Shown: positions 1-10,167, counted from the stretch's first letter. The stretch is DNA of 64,000 bases from Desulfovibrio sp. Fe33 (GCF_028532725.1 NZ_JAQKGU010000012.1:62001-126000); one strand, 5' to 3'. Notes: generated from the sequence alone by a model not told the origin. A program made the numbers and translations.

Positions 1-200
1 AACAAATCGAGCTTGGTGGGGAAAAGGCGGTACATAGTCTGTTTGGAAATCTTGCATCGGGCCGCGATTTCAAGAGTGCGGGTTCCTGCGAACCCCTTGC
101 GCACGAACAGCTTTTCCGCCGTCTGGACGATCCGCTTGCGGCGTTCGTCGTCGGACATGGCCTTGGGCCGTCCACGCCGAATCTTCGCGTCCGCTCCCAT
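1..200 (-). CDS. TetR/AcrR family transcriptional repressor (N-terminal part, cut by window edge)
   Basis: The minus strand reads from ATG at 200 into the window edge, giving about 66 residues. They start MGADAKIRRGRPKAMSDDER and contain a typical TetR helix-turn-helix: a first helix around IVQTAEKLFVRKGF, then TRTLEIAARCKISKQTMYRLF, the signature region of the family. The ligand-binding domain lies outside the window. The gene diverges from the RND efflux pair at 326-4739, the usual arrangement for a local repressor of an efflux pump. The family assignment is secure. Control of the pump is inferred from position. Confidence 0.9.
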   Translation of the reverse strand, partial: MGADAKIRRGRPKAMSDDERRKRIVQTAEKLFVRKGFAGTRTLEIAARCKISKQTMYRLFPTKLDL

Positions 201-242
201 CTTCCTCCCCCTGCGTTTTACAACTTTTCACAATTTACCGGA

Positions 243-271
243 TTGACAGTCCGGCTCGCCGACCATATTAG
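243..271 (+). promoter_or_regulatory. Sigma-70-type promoter of the RND efflux genes with overlapping dyad
   Basis: TTGACA (243-248) is separated by 17 bases from TATTAG (266-271), a good -35/-10 pair reading toward the efflux adaptor. Just downstream, GTAC-tgcctg-GTAC (271-284) forms a short imperfect dyad that could be the TetR operator. The promoter geometry is seen in the sequence; the operator role is a guess. Confidence 0.5.
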
Positions 272-325
272 TACTGCCTGGTACCGTAATTGATGACGCT
301 TTCAAGCGTCAAGGAGGAATCGACT

Positions 326-1579
326 TTGAAAATCGTCCCGTCCACGATGTATTTCCCTTCCGCTCCGGGCCGCGCGTCCGCCCTTCCCTTATTCCTGCTC
401 TGCCTGCTTGTTCTGGCCGGATTGGCGGGTTGCAAGGACTCCACCCCCGAAGCCCGGGCCACCAGGGCGCCGGTCGAGGTCGGCGTGATGACGCTGCACG
501 CGCAGTCCGTGACCCTGACCACGGAGCTGCCGGGCCGGACCACGACCTCGCTTGTGGCCGACGTCCGTCCCCAGGTGGACGGCATCATCCGCGAGCGTCT
601 CTTCCGCGAAGGCGGCGAAGTCAAGGCGGGCGACGTGCTCTACCGCATCGAGCCTTCAAGCTACCGGGCCGCCTACGACAGCGCCCTGGCCGCGCTGAAA
701 AAGGCCCAGGCCTCCCTGCCCAGCTCCGAGAACAAGGCCAAGCGGTATTCCGAACTCATAAAGGACAAGGCCATCAGCACGCAAGACTACGAGGACGCCA
801 AGGCCATCTACGAGGCCGATCTGGCCGCGGTGGCCGCCGCCAAGGCCGAAGTGGAACGCGCGCGCATCAATCTCGGGTACACCGAAATAAAGGCCCCCAT
901 CAGCGGACGCATCGAAAAGTCCAACCTCACGCCCGGCGCGCTGGTGACGGCCAACCAGAGCGTTCCGCTGACCACCATCCGGAAGCTTGATCCCATCAAC
1001 GTGGACATGACGCAATCGAGCACCAGCCTGCTCAACCTGCGGCAGGCCATCGCCGCCGGGCGCATCCACACGTCCGGCACGACCATGTCCGTGAAACTGA
1101 AACTCGACAACGGGACCGTCTACTCCCACCCCGGCACCCTGGAATTTTCCGAGACAAAGGTGGACGAGGGCACCGGCACCTTCACCGTGCGCGCCGAGTT
1201 CCCCAACCCCGACCGCCTGCTCCTGCCGGGCATGTATGTCCGCGCCATCATCGAGGACGGCCGGATCGACAACTGCTACCTGGTTCCCCAGCGGGCCGTC
1301 GCCCGGAACACCAAGGGCGAACCCATTGCCCTGTTCGTGAACAAGGAAGGCAAGGTCGAACAAAGGGTCCTCGCCGTGCGCCGCAACGTGGGCAACTCCT
1401 GGCTCGTGGAGTCCGGCATCGCCGACGGCGACAAGATCGTGGTCCAGGGGACGCAATTCATCCGCCCCGGACAGGCCGTGAACACCAAGGAAATGACCGT
1501 GGTGGACGCCACGGGCGAGGTTCGGGCCGTGCAGGCCGAAGGGACCGCCGAGGCGGCCTCGGCGGGCGGAGAGGGCTAG
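326..1579 (+). CDS. RND efflux system periplasmic adaptor subunit (AcrA/MexA family lipoprotein)
   Basis: This is a membrane-fusion adaptor linking an inner-membrane RND pump to an outer-membrane channel. I chose the TTG at 326 because AAGGAGGA sits 7 bases upstream; an in-frame ATG at 290 has no such site. From TTG the protein is 417 aa. It begins with a lipoprotein signal ending in a lipobox (LAGLAGC). Next come a biotinyl-lipoyl-like half motif ([20 protein letters not shown]), an alpha-helical hairpin with Ala/Lys-rich heptads, the second lipoyl half ([13 protein letters not shown]) and the beta-barrel and membrane-proximal domains. It lies 7 bp before the pump gene and divergent from a TetR gene. 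No outer-membrane factor gene is present here. Confidence 0.93.
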   Translation: MKIVPSTMYFPSAPGRASALPLFLLCLLVLAGLAGCKDSTPEARATRAPVEVGVMTLHAQSVTLTTELPGRTTTSLVADVRPQVDGIIRERLFREGGEVKAGDVLYRIEPSSYRAAYDSALAALKKAQASLPSSENKAKRYSELIKDKAISTQDYEDAKAIYEADLAAVAAAKAEVERARINLGYTEIKAPISGRIEKSNLTPGALVTANQSVPLTTIRKLDPINVDMTQSSTSLLNLRQAIAAGRIHTSGTTMSVKLKLDNGTVYSHPGTLEFSETKVDEGTGTFTVRAEFPNPDRLLLPGMYVRAIIEDGRIDNCYLVPQRAVARNTKGEPIALFVNKEGKVEQRVLAVRRNVGNSWLVESGIADGDKIVVQGTQFIRPGQAVNTKEMTVVDATGEVRAVQAEGTAEAASAGGEG

Positions 1580-1586
1580 ACCGGCC

Positions 1587-4500
1587 ATGTCCGAATTTTT
1601 CATCAAGCGGCCCATCTTCGCCTGGGTCATCGCCATCGTCATCATGCTTTCGGGCCTGCTGGCCCTCAGGAACCTGTCCATATCCCAGTACCCGGACATC
1701 GCGCCCACCTCGGTGCGGGTCAGTTGCAACTACCCCGGCGCAGACGCGAAGACCGTCGAGAACTCGGTGACCAAGGTCATCGAGCAGGGCATGACCGGCA
1801 TCGACAACCTGGACTACATGACGTCCACGTCCACTTCCACCGGCTCCACGGACATCACCCTGACCTTCACCAACGCGGCCGACCCGGATGTGGCCCAGAT
1901 GCAGGTCCAGAACAAGCTCCAGCGCGTCACGGCGCAGCTCCCGGAAGTAGTCCAAAGCAACGGCGTCAGCGTGACCAAGTCCTCGGCCAGCTTCCTCATG
2001 GTCATCGGCTTCGTTTCCAAGGACGGGACCATGTCCTCGGTGGACATCGCCGACTTCGTGGACAGCTCCCTCAACGACAGCCTGAAGCGCGTGGAAGGCG
2101 TGGGCGACACCCAACTTTTCGCCTCGTCCTACTCCATGCGCATCTGGCTCAACCCGGACAAGCTGGCCGGATACTCCCTCATGCCCGGCGACGTGGCCAC
2201 GGCCATCCGGGCGCAGAACACCCAGATCTCCGCTGGACAGCTCGGCGGCCTGCCTTCCGTCGAGGGGCAGCAGCTCAACGCCACCATCACCGCCCGCAGC
2301 CGGTTGCAAACCGTCGACCAATTCCGCGACATCATCATCAAGAGTTCGGCCGACGGCTCCATCGTCAGGCTGTCCGACGTGGCCGACGTGGAACTGGGGG
2401 CTGAAAGCTACACCACCAGCGCGCGATACAACGGCCAGCCCGGCGCGGGGTTGGCCATCAAGCTGGCCACCGGCGCCAACGCCATCCAGACCGCCGACGC
2501 CGTAGTGGCCGCCGTTTCCAAGCTCTCCCCGACCTTCCCCCAGGGCCTGGAAGTGGTCTACCCCTACGACACCACCCCGTTCGTCAAACTCTCCATCACC
2601 GAAGTGATCGAGACCCTGATCGAAGCGGTCATCCTGGTTTTCATCGTCATGTTCCTCTTCCTGCAGAACATCCGGGCCACCTTCATCCCGACCATCGCCG
2701 TGCCGGTGGTTCTGCTCGGCACTTTCGCCATACTCTCGGCGGCGGGCTATTCCATCAACACCCTGACCATGTTCGCCATGGTCCTCGCCATCGGCCTGCT
2801 CGTCGATGACGCCATCGTGGTGGTGGAAAACGTGGAACGCATCATGTCGACCGAAGGCCTCAGCCCGCGCGAGGCGACGCGCAAGTCCATGAAGGAAATC
2901 TCCGGGGCTCTCGTGGGCATCGCCACGGTCCTGTCCGCCGTCTTCGTGCCCATGGCGTTCTTCGGCGGCTCGGTGGGCGTCATCTACCGCCAATTCTCCC
3001 TGACCATCGTTTCGTCCATGGTCCTCTCGGTCCTGGTGGCCCTGATCCTGACCCCGGCCCTGTGCGCCTCCATTCTCAAACCCGTGGACCACAACCGGCG
3101 GCTGAGCTTTTTCAACTGGTTCAACCGCGTCTTCGACAAGTCCACCGCCGCCTACCATGACGGCACGAAATGGATGCTCCGTCGGAGCGGCCGTTTCCTG
3201 ATCGTATTCCTGGCGCTCACGGCCGCCATGGTCTGGATGTTCCTCAAGCTGCCCAGTTCATTCCTCCCCATGGAGGACCAGGGCATCCTGATCACCAGCG
3301 TCCAGCTCCCCGTGGGCGCGACGCAGGAACGCACCGCCCGGGTCATGGACGAGGTCTCCGACTACTTCCGTTCCCAGGAAAAGGAAGCCGTCGAGGGCGT
3401 GTTCACCACCGTCGGCTTCAGCTTCAGCGGTTCGGGCCAGAACGCAGGCATCGCCTTTATCCGGCTCAAGCCCTTCGAGGAACGCCACTCCCCGGCCCTG
3501 TCGGCGCAGGCCGTTGCCGGACGGGCCATGGGCACGTTCTCACGCATGACCGAGGCCCGCATCTTCGCCCTGGCTCCGCCCGCCATCCACGGCATGGGCA
3601 CGTCCAACGGCTTCGACTTCTACCTCCAGGACATCAACGGGGCCGGACACGACCGGCTCATGGAAGTCCGCAACCAGTTCCTCGGCATGGCCGCCCAAAG
3701 CCCTCTGCTCTCCAACACCCGGCCCAACGGGCAGGAGGACGAGCCGCAGTACCACATCGACATCGACCAGGAAAAGGCGGGCGCCCTCGGCCTCTCCTTC
3801 TCGGACATCAACACCACCCTGTCCACGGCATGGGGCAGCGCCTACGTCAACGACTTCATCGACCGGGGCCGCGTCAAACCCGTCTACCTACAGGGCGACG
3901 CGGAATACCGGATGCAGCCGACAGACGTAAACCGCTGGTTCGTGCGCAACAACAAGGGCGGCATGGTGCCGTTCGCCTCCTTCGCCAACGGCCGCTGGAC
4001 CTTTGATTCGCCCAGGCTGGAGCGGTACAACGGCTCGTCGGCCGTGGAGATTCAGGGCCAGGCGGCGCCGGGAGTCAGCTCGGGCGACGCCATGAGCGAA
4101 GTGGCAAAGCTTGTCTCCCTGCTTCCTGCGGGCTTCAACCTCCAGTGGACCGGCCTTTCCGCCCAGGAGGAACTGTCCGGCAACCAGGCTGCGCCCCTCT
4201 ACGCCCTGTCCATCCTGGTGGTCTTCCTCTGCCTGGCCGCCCTGTATGAAAGCTGGTCCATTCCCTTCGCGGTCATCCTCTCGGTGCCCGTGGGCATCTT
4301 CGGCGCGCTCCTGGCGGCCACCCTGTTCGGCCAGAGCAACGACGTCTACTTCAAGGTCGGCCTGCTAACCACCATCGGCCTGGCGGCCAAGAACGCCATT
4401 CTCATCGTGGAATTCGCCGTGGCGCAGCAGGAGGCCGGGCTCGGCGCGATCGAGGCCACCCTCAACGCCGCCCGGCTGAGGCTCCGCCCCATCCTGATGA

Positions 4501-4739
4501 CCTCCTTCGCCTTCATCCTCGGCGTCACCCCCCTGGCCGTGGCTTCGGGCGCTGGCTCGGGCGCGCAAAACTCCGTGGGCATAGGCGTCATGGGCGGCAT
4601 GATAGCGGCCACCATTCTGGGGATATTCTTCATCCCCCTGCTCTACGTGGCCCTGCGCAAGGTCTTCAAATACAAGCCCGCGCATCGGGACGATCCGCTG
4701 CCTGAACCGGCCCGGGCGCACCGGGACAATCCCGCCTGA
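1587..4739 (+). CDS. RND multidrug efflux transporter, HAE1 family permease (AcrB-like)
   Basis: This 1050-aa protein is full length for AcrB/MexB-type proton-driven drug exporters. It opens with [20 protein letters not shown], the classic first membrane helix of the family. Transmembrane segment 4 contains [18 protein letters not shown], with the paired aspartates of the proton relay. A second six-helix block follows the second periplasmic loop and ends near [15 protein letters not shown]. With the adaptor at 326-1579 it forms an inner-membrane/periplasm drug exporter, and it would need a TolC-type channel encoded elsewhere. A terminator follows at 4772. Confidence 0.96.
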   Translation: MSEFFIKRPIFAWVIAIVIMLSGLLALRNLSISQYPDIAPTSVRVSCNYPGADAKTVENSVTKVIEQGMTGIDNLDYMTSTSTSTGSTDITLTFTNAADPDVAQMQVQNKLQRVTAQLPEVVQSNGVSVTKSSASFLMVIGFVSKDGTMSSVDIADFVDSSLNDSLKRVEGVGDTQLFASSYSMRIWLNPDKLAGYSLMPGDVATAIRAQNTQISAGQLGGLPSVEGQQLNATITARSRLQTVDQFRDIIIKSSADGSIVRLSDVADVELGAESYTTSARYNGQPGAGLAIKLATGANAIQTADAVVAAVSKLSPTFPQGLEVVYPYDTTPFVKLSITEVIETLIEAVILVFIVMFLFLQNIRATFIPTIAVPVVLLGTFAILSAAGYSINTLTMFAMVLAIGLLVDDAIVVVENVERIMSTEGLSPREATRKSMKEISGALVGIATVLSAVFVPMAFFGGSVGVIYRQFSLTIVSSMVLSVLVALILTPALCASILKPVDHNRRLSFFNWFNRVFDKSTAAYHDGTKWMLRRSGRFLIVFLALTAAMVWMFLKLPSSFLPMEDQGILITSVQLPVGATQERTARVMDEVSDYFRSQEKEAVEGVFTTVGFSFSGSGQNAGIAFIRLKPFEERHSPALSAQAVAGRAMGTFSRMTEARIFALAPPAIHGMGTSNGFDFYLQDINGAGHDRLMEVRNQFLGMAAQSPLLSNTRPNGQEDEPQYHIDIDQEKAGALGLSFSDINTTLSTAWGSAYVNDFIDRGRVKPVYLQGDAEYRMQPTDVNRWFVRNNKGGMVPFASFANGRWTFDSPRLERYNGSSAVEIQGQAAPGVSSGDAMSEVAKLVSLLPAGFNLQWTGLSAQEELSGNQAAPLYALSILVVFLCLAALYESWSIPFAVILSVPVGIFGALLAATLFGQSNDVYFKVGLLTTIGLAAKNAILIVEFAVAQQEAGLGAIEATLNAARLRLRPILMTSFAFILGVTPLAVASGAGSGAQNSVGIGVMGGMIAATILGIFFIPLLYVALRKVFKYKPAHRDDPLPEPARAHRDNPA

Positions 4740-4771
4740 TAGCGGCCCCGTCACCGGCAAACCAATACGGC

Positions 4772-4810
4772 AAGGCCGCGCCCCGACAGATCGGGACGCG
4801 GCCTTATCTT
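4772..4810 (+). terminator. Rho-independent terminator after the RND operon
   Basis: AAGGCCGCGCCCCGA (4772-4786) pairs with TCGGGACGCGGCCTT (4791-4805) across a short loop and is followed by ATCTT. The stem is long and GC-rich but the T tract is modest. Confidence 0.7.
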
Positions 4811-4827
4811 CCCCCTGCGGAACAGAA

Positions 4828-5345
4828 GAAAACCCGCGCCGAAGGCGCATACAGGGGATGCAAGGGTGCGAGCCCTTGCCCGCCGGAGGCGAAATCACCC
4901 GACCATTGCCGCGAAGCGGCCTTCATCCCTGATTCCCCTCCTCATGAAGCGAACGGTATAGTTCCCCCCCAAAAAGGACCTATAGATTTACTCCCCGCTT
5001 TTACCGCAGAACGTCACGGAGCGGAAAAAACCCGCGCCGAAGGCGCATACAGGGGATGCAAGGGTGCGAGCCCTTGCCCGCCGGAGGCGAAATCACCCGA
5101 CAATTGCCGCGAAGCGGCTTTCATCCCTGATTCCCCTCCTCATAAAGCGAACGGTATAGTTCCCCCCTCCAAAAAGGACCTATAGATTTACGCCCCGCTT
5201 TTACCGCAGAACGTCACGGAGCGGAAAAAACCGCGCCGAAGGCGCATACAAGGGATGCAAGGGTGCGAGCCCTTGCCCGCCGGAGGCGAAATCACCCGAC
5301 CATTGCCGCGAAAGCGGCTTTCAACCCCTGATTTCCCTCCTCAGG
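4828..5345. repeat. Hairpin-rich tandem repeat, ~199-bp unit, about 2.6 copies
   Basis: Copy 1 starts near 4831, copy 2 near 5029 and copy 3 near 5229. The third stops after about 115 bases. Each unit begins with a run of short hairpins: GCGCCgaaGGCGC, GCAAGGGtgcgaGCCCTTGC, CGCCggaGGCG and CCGCgaaGCGG. A less structured half follows, containing TATAGATTTA and ACCGCAGAACGTCACGGAGCGG. Differences between copies are single bases or one-base indels. The stretch 4740-5455 has no credible gene. The tandem arrangement suggests recent local duplication of a dispersed intergenic element. Confidence 0.85.
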
Positions 5346-5365
5346 GAGTTAAAAGGCTACCCCCC

Positions 5366-5402
5366 ATAAAAAAAAGGGACACCGGCAGGAAGTCCGGTGT
5401 CC
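5366..5402 (-). terminator. Terminator downstream of proC
   Basis: Read on the minus strand, GGACACCGG (5402-5394) and CCGGTGTCC (5385-5377) form a 9-bp stem with an 8-base loop, followed by a run of T (complement of the A run at 5368-5375). It lies about 55 bases after the proC stop codon. Confidence 0.8.
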
Positions 5403-5455
5403 TTATGTCGTGACGGCGAAACCGGCGAGGTTCGGCTCCGCAGCCGGAAGCGCGA

Positions 5456-6250
5456 TCAGCCGCCCAGTTCCACGCTACGCGCGTAGGCCATGCGGATGGC
5501 GTCCATGATGTTCCCGCGCACGGCGGTGCGGTCGAAATGGGCCAAGGCGGCGATGGTCGTTCCTGCCGGAGCTATGGACATCTCCTTGAGCATACTGACA
5601 TGCTCGGAGGATTGCTCCGCCATGAGGCTCGCCCCGCGAAACAGCTTTTTCACCATGCGCGAGGACGCCTCCCGCTCCAGCCCCAGCTCCACACCGGATT
5701 CGATCATGGTCTCAATGAGATAAAAAATAAATGCGGGGCCGGAACCGATGACGGCGGTAAAGACGTCGAACAGGCTCTCGGGCAGGACGTGAACGTCGCC
5801 GGAATAGCTGAACATTTCCCGTATGGCCTTCTTCTGGCCTTCCTCAAGGGACGGATCGTCAAAGCAGACCGCGGTCACGCCTTCCCCGATCAGGGCCGGA
5901 GTGTTGGGCATGGCCCGGACCACGGGGCAAACGCGGTTGACCCGCCCGGCCAGGTCCTCCAGGGTCAGACCGGCCGCGATGGAGACAAGGCACTTCTCCC
6001 CTGTCAGGGCGGGCGCGAGCTCCGGCCAGATATCCCCGGCCTGCTGCGGCTTCACGGCCAGCACGACGCAATCCGCCTTTTCCGCCAGCTCACGCACCCC
6101 TTCGCAGGGAACGAGCCCGGTCTCGGCCGCCAGCGCGTCCAGCTTGCTTCTCGTCCGGTTCACACCGTATACGGTGACCCCCTCCACTCCCTTGAGCGTG
6201 CGTATGACGGCTCCGCCCATGTTGCCTGTTCCGATGAATCCGATGTTCAC
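5456..6250 (-). CDS. proC: Pyrroline-5-carboxylate reductase
   Basis: The enzyme reduces 1-pyrroline-5-carboxylate to proline with NAD(P)H in the cytosol, the last step of proline synthesis. The 264-aa protein has the N-terminal Rossmann nucleotide-binding motif IGFIGTGNMGGAV and AVKPQQ. Its C-terminal dimerisation domain reads GSGPAFIFYLIETMIESGVELG, with the conserved proline/substrate region SPAGTT-like (APAGTTIAAL). Length matches the family. It overlaps lpxB by 4 bp (ATGA), so the two are translationally coupled, and it is the last gene of the lpxB-proC run. Confidence 0.96.
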   Translation of the reverse strand: MNIGFIGTGNMGGAVIRTLKGVEGVTVYGVNRTRSKLDALAAETGLVPCEGVRELAEKADCVVLAVKPQQAGDIWPELAPALTGEKCLVSIAAGLTLEDLAGRVNRVCPVVRAMPNTPALIGEGVTAVCFDDPSLEEGQKKAIREMFSYSGDVHVLPESLFDVFTAVIGSGPAFIFYLIETMIESGVELGLEREASSRMVKKLFRGASLMAEQSSEHVSMLKEMSIAPAGTTIAALAHFDRTAVRGNIMDAIRMAYARSVELGG

Positions 6251-7371
6251 TTCTGGCCTCCTTGGTGTTGCGCAAGAATCCTGTTCGCCGCGAATCCTAT
6301 GGCCCCGGAGGGACCGGCCAGGCGGCGGAGCTCCTGCAGTTCGGCGCGGATACCCGGCAACGCGCCGGGATTGTTCAGCCAGGCCTTCATTTGCCCGTAA
6401 TAGTTCTGCGGCGTCGCCCTCTCCTGCAGGTACTCCGGAAACAGCTCCCTTCCGAGCAGGATGTTGGTCAGGCTGATCCGCCTGGACAAGGCCAGCTTGC
6501 GCAGGATGTACGCGGCCGGGCGGTCGAGCCGGTAGGCCACGATGGTCGGGGTGCCGATAAGGCCGGTCTCCAGGGTCGCGGTGCCGGACGCGGCCAGGAC
6601 CATGCCCGACCTGCGGATCATCCTGAAACGCTCCCCGGGCTCCACGATGGACACCGGCACATCGTCGCGCCAGTGCCGCCTTATGAAATGATCGCCGATG
6701 CCCGGAGCGCGGGCGATGGTGAAGCAGATTTCCGGCCTTTCCCGATGGATGCGGGCGGCCGCCTCGGCGAATCCGGGCAGGAGGTAGGCGACCTCCTTCC
6801 GTCTGCTCCCCGGCATGATGCCGATCAGGCTGGGATCGGGCTTCAGCGTGTCCAGGGATTCAAGCGGAATCATGTCCAGGAGCGGATGTCCGGCATACAG
6901 CGGACTGCATCCCCCGTTTTGGAAGAACGAAGGCTCGAACGGCAGGGCGCAAAGGATGTCCCGCACGCATCGGCGCAGGGTCTCCATGCCCTTCTGCTTC
7001 CAGGCCCAGAGTTGCGGCGCGATGAAGTACAGGACCGGGATGTTCATGTCGTGGGCGGCCTTGGCCAACGGCAGATTGAAGTCCGGGCAGTCGATCATGA
7101 CGACCACGTCCGGACGCCGCCGCGCCCACGCGCCGATGATCTCCCGGCGCAGGCGGATGATCCCGGGCAGGCCGCGCAGCACATCGAGAAATCCCGCGAA
7201 ACTCAACCGGCTCATGGGAAAATCGACCTTCGCGCCCCCCGCGGCCATCATGCTGCCGCCCATGCCGCAGATTTCCAGATCCGGCGAGCGTCGCAGCAGC
7301 TCGCAGGCCAGGGCTCCGGCATACATGTCGCCGGACGCCTCGCTGCAATTTATCCAGACGTTACACGGCAT
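6247..7371 (-). CDS. lpxB: Lipid-A-disaccharide synthase
   Basis: The enzyme joins UDP-2,3-diacylglucosamine and lipid X to form the lipid A disaccharide at the inner membrane. The 374-aa protein has the glycosyltransferase-B features of LpxB: the N-terminal NCSEASGDMYAGAL (the family's GExSGD-type loop), CGMGGSMMAAGG, VMIDCPDFN, a PQLWAWK-type segment (YFIAPQLWAWK) and PGSRRKEV. The start overlaps the end of the DMT permease gene by 11 bp and its end overlaps proC. Its presence shows the host makes lipopolysaccharide. Confidence 0.95.
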   Translation of the reverse strand: MPCNVWINCSEASGDMYAGALACELLRRSPDLEICGMGGSMMAAGGAKVDFPMSRLSFAGFLDVLRGLPGIIRLRREIIGAWARRRPDVVVMIDCPDFNLPLAKAAHDMNIPVLYFIAPQLWAWKQKGMETLRRCVRDILCALPFEPSFFQNGGCSPLYAGHPLLDMIPLESLDTLKPDPSLIGIMPGSRRKEVAYLLPGFAEAAARIHRERPEICFTIARAPGIGDHFIRRHWRDDVPVSIVEPGERFRMIRRSGMVLAASGTATLETGLIGTPTIVAYRLDRPAAYILRKLALSRRISLTNILLGRELFPEYLQERATPQNYYGQMKAWLNNPGALPGIRAELQELRRLAGPSGAIGFAANRILAQHQGGQK

Positions 7372-8239
7372 ATTGCTTGCCCCGGTCCGTGGCGAGAATA
7401 AAAATGGCGGAAAGGATCAGGAAAAAGCCGGCCCAGCCGACCGGAGTGAAATTTTCTCCGAAGAAGATACATACCCACAACGTGCCGAGAATCGGCTCCA
7501 GGTTGCAAAGCACGGCCACATGTACCTGGGGAGCGCGCTTCAGCCCCTGGCCGTAGGCCCAGAAGGCCAGGTATCCGGTCAAGACGGCCATCAGCACGGC
7601 CGTGACCCAGGTCTGGGGCGTATACGGAACATCGAACTGGATTATCGGCAGAAGGACCATGACACCGCCCAGATGCATGTAGGCGTAGATGGACTCGGTC
7701 CTGTAGCGCTTCTGCCAGTGCTTGAAAAAGGGATACTGGAAGGCATAGCACAAGCCGGAAGCGAGCCCGCAAAGTATCCCCAGCGTGGAATACCGGCCCT
7801 GAAGGCTGCCGCCGGAAAAGCACACGAACCCCACGCCGCACAGGGCTATGAGAATGGCCATCCATTTACGGGGAGAAACCTCTTCCTCACGAGAGAAAAG
7901 CCGGGTGAAGACAGCGACCCAGATGGGCGCGGTGTAGAGCAAGATCTCCCCCATGGCCGCGCCGCTGTGCTGTATCGAAAGCAGGAACACGTAGTACAGG
8001 CCGCCGATACTCATCATCCCCCAGAGGACGAACAACAGCGCATGACTGAAGCGGATTTTCAGCGTGCCGGCCACGAAGGCGTTGACCAGGAAACAAAGGC
8101 CGCCGATGGACGCCCGCCAAAAGGACACTTCCAGGGGGGAAAGTCCCGCCGAGAGCATACTTTTGGCGAACAGCGCCGTTAACGACCAACTGAAAGCTGC
8201 GAGAACAGTGTAGCTGTATCCTGTCGCGAGAACGGACAT
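7361..8239 (-). CDS. EamA/DMT-family permease
   Basis: A 292-aa inner-membrane protein with ten predicted hydrophobic helices in two EamA repeats. The first runs from YTVLAAFSWSLTALFAKSML and the second from STLGILCGLASGLCYAFQYPFFKHW. Conserved family segments are GLYYVFLLSIQHSGAAMGEILLYTAPIWVA and LEPILGTLWVCIFFGE. Such proteins export or import small metabolites; the substrate cannot be told from sequence. It heads the minus-strand run DMT-lpxB-proC with short overlaps. Confidence 0.88.
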   Translation of the reverse strand: MSVLATGYSYTVLAAFSWSLTALFAKSMLSAGLSPLEVSFWRASIGGLCFLVNAFVAGTLKIRFSHALLFVLWGMMSIGGLYYVFLLSIQHSGAAMGEILLYTAPIWVAVFTRLFSREEEVSPRKWMAILIALCGVGFVCFSGGSLQGRYSTLGILCGLASGLCYAFQYPFFKHWQKRYRTESIYAYMHLGGVMVLLPIIQFDVPYTPQTWVTAVLMAVLTGYLAFWAYGQGLKRAPQVHVAVLCNLEPILGTLWVCIFFGENFTPVGWAGFFLILSAIFILATDRGKQYAV

Positions 8240-8284
8240 ACGCTGACCCCGGAACCACTTGTTCCTTGCCTTCCAAAGAGGAAA

Positions 8285-8315
8285 TGCCCCCCGGCGGAAG
8301 GTTGGCCGGGGGACA
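8285..8315 (-). terminator. Stem-loop terminator after the MFS transporter
   Basis: CCCCCGGC (8288-8295) pairs with GCCGGGGG (8305-8312) over a 9-base loop. On the minus strand it lies about 40 bases past the MFS stop and is followed only by a weak CATTTCC tract. It separates the catabolic cluster from the DMT-lpxB-proC run. Confidence 0.55.
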
Positions 8316-8350
8316 TTGAATTGCGGCTATGCCGAAGGAACTCGGACCGG

Positions 8351-9697
8351 CTATACGGAAGCGGTCGCGGTTCCGGGACGCACCTTCATGAACTTGGGCG
8401 AAGTCTCGGGAGCCAGGATCTGGCAGACGACGCCGCCGATGAACAGGGTGGCGATGCAGCATCCCAGGGTCACGGTGACGCCGTACTGCTCCATGACGAC
8501 CGGCAGCATCCAGGTGCCCATGCCCGCGCCGATACGGCTGGCGGCGATGGTCAGGCCGACGCCGGAACCCCGAAGCTCGGTGGGGAACAGCTCGGGCGGA
8601 TACAGCCACTCGGCCACGATGGAGATGGCCAGAACGGTGGAGAACGCGCCCAGCAGGACCAGAGCGATGGTCGGGGGCATGTTCTGCCAGACGGTCATGA
8701 CGGTCAGGATCGCGCCCGCGCCGTAGAACGTCCACATCAGGAACGCGCGGCGGGAGATCATGTCGGCAATCAGGATACCGATGATGACGCCGACCATGGT
8801 GAAGCCGTTGTAGAGCATTCCGGAGGCGTGCGGGTTGGCGATGTTCAGCCCCTTCACGACCACGGGCAGGAAGATGGAGATGGCGAAGAACGGCAGGACC
8901 TGGCAGAGGAAGAAGGTACAGGAGGTCAAGGTGTTCTTCCACAGCTCGGGGCTGAACAGCTTGGCGAACGAAGCCGAACCCTTTTCCTCGGTTTCCGGAG
9001 GCAGGCCGTAGTTCGTGCCGAGGTAACGGTGAACCAGCTCCAGGGCCTCCTTGCTGCCCCTCTTGGCGAGGGTCCAGCTCGGGGACTCGGGCGAGCCGAC
9101 GCGAACTATCAGGGTAATCAGGGCGAGCACGGCGGAAGAGGAGATGATCCACCGCCAGCCGTTTGCGCCAAGGTCGCCGCCCATGGAGGCGATCAGCAGC
9201 CCGGCGAAGTAGGAGATGATATAACCGAAGGTCCAGGCGGCCATGAGCCAGCTCATCATCTTCGTGCGGATGCGCTCAGGGGTCCATTCACTGAGCAGCG
9301 CGACGCCGACGGTGTAGTCGGCTCCGACGCACATGCCGAGCAGGAAGCGGACCGCGGCCAGAATCGCCGGATCGGAAATGAAGAACTGAACCACGGACAG
9401 AATCAGGCTGAAGGCAGCGACGAACGTGTACGCAACCCTTCTTCCCACACGGTCGATGATGATTCCGCCCATCAGGCTTCCCAGCAGAATACCAAAAAGA
9501 GCGCCCGCGCCGATCAGCCCCATCCAGAAGCCGTTCAGCCCGAGCACCCCGGTCGCATAAGTCAGGGCAATGCCGACAATGCCCAAAATATACCCGTCGC
9601 AGATCTGTCCCATGAAGGTTCCCACCGCGATCCGTTTATGCACGGGCGAGAAAGGAGCATGGTCGAAGTTAATACCGTTCTGTCCGTTTGGGGCCAT
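8351..9697 (-). CDS. MFS transporter (metabolite:H+ symporter type)
   Basis: This is a 12-helix major facilitator protein. I start it at ATG 9697 (MAPNGQNG), which has GAGGTG just upstream; the ORF could extend to a GTG at 9709. From 9697 it is 448 aa. Family marks are the loop 2-3 motif GGIIIDRVGRRVAY, LGMCVGADYTVGVALLSEW after helix 4, and the second-half ISRRAFL and SAERIGAG-like (AASRIGAGMG) segments. It most resembles the sugar/aromatic-acid/metabolite:proton symporters. It is the distal gene of a minus-strand cluster with ridA, an FAD oxidoreductase and acyl-CoA-forming enzymes, so it probably moves a substrate or product of that pathway (inference). Confidence 0.88.
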   Translation of the reverse strand: MAPNGQNGINFDHAPFSPVHKRIAVGTFMGQICDGYILGIVGIALTYATGVLGLNGFWMGLIGAGALFGILLGSLMGGIIIDRVGRRVAYTFVAAFSLILSVVQFFISDPAILAAVRFLLGMCVGADYTVGVALLSEWTPERIRTKMMSWLMAAWTFGYIISYFAGLLIASMGGDLGANGWRWIISSSAVLALITLIVRVGSPESPSWTLAKRGSKEALELVHRYLGTNYGLPPETEEKGSASFAKLFSPELWKNTLTSCTFFLCQVLPFFAISIFLPVVVKGLNIANPHASGMLYNGFTMVGVIIGILIADMISRRAFLMWTFYGAGAILTVMTVWQNMPPTIALVLLGAFSTVLAISIVAEWLYPPELFPTELRGSGVGLTIAASRIGAGMGTWMLPVVMEQYGVTVTLGCCIATLFIGGVVCQILAPETSPKFMKVRPGTATASV

Positions 9698-9760
9698 CGT
9701 ACACCTCACATTAAGGGCAATAGTTTTGTAGAAATATTAACAATCACAAGACAATACGCA

Positions 9761-10138
9761 CTATTCCTTGTAAGCTATCGCATCCATCTCCAACAGACAG
9801 CCGTGCGCGATCTCGCTGGCGCCGAGGCAGAGCCTGGCCGGGCGGTGGTCGCCCATGAACTCGGAGTAGACTTCATTGAACCCGTCGAAATCTTCCATGC
9901 TGGTCAGAAAAACCGTGGTCTTGGCGATGTCCGAAATTTCAAGGCCGGCGGCATCCAGAACCAGCTTCAGGTTGAAAAGGGTCTGGAACGCCTGCTCCCT
10001 GATGTCGCTTCCGACGACTTCGCCGGATACCGGGTGAAAGGGAACCTGGCCGCAGATGTAGTAGGTGTTTCCGGCCTTCACGCAATGGCTGTAAGGTCCA
10101 ATGACTTCAGCAGTTTCCGGGGAATTTATGAATTCCAT
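9761..10138 (-). CDS. ridA: RidA family reactive imine/enamine deaminase
   Basis: RidA proteins hydrolyse 2-aminoacrylate and other imines, formed by PLP or flavin enzymes, to 2-oxoacids plus ammonia. The start is ATG 10138 with AAGGAGA upstream, giving 125 aa. Visible family features are IGPYSHCVKAGNTYYICGQVP near the N-terminus, and KTTVFLTSMEDFDGFNEVYSEFM followed by RPARLCLGASEIAHGCLLEMDAIA. The family's substrate-binding arginine fits the Arg of HRPAR. It sits next to an FAD-dependent amine/amino acid oxidoreductase, whose imine product it would plausibly hydrolyse. Confidence 0.93.
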   Translation of the reverse strand: MEFINSPETAEVIGPYSHCVKAGNTYYICGQVPFHPVSGEVVGSDIREQAFQTLFNLKLVLDAAGLEISDIAKTTVFLTSMEDFDGFNEVYSEFMGDHRPARLCLGASEIAHGCLLEMDAIAYKE

Positions 10139-10167
10139 GAGTATCTCCTTTGGGTATGGGGCTCCTG

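Noticed and set aside
1458-3158. Long minus-strand ORF opposite the RND pump
   Set aside because: Composition (Gly/His/Asp-rich) is a frame shadow of a GC-rich gene; the plus-strand protein is a full-length known family.
4828-5345. CRISPR array
   Set aside because: Unit is ~199 bp with no short repeat/spacer alternation; copies are near-identical throughout.
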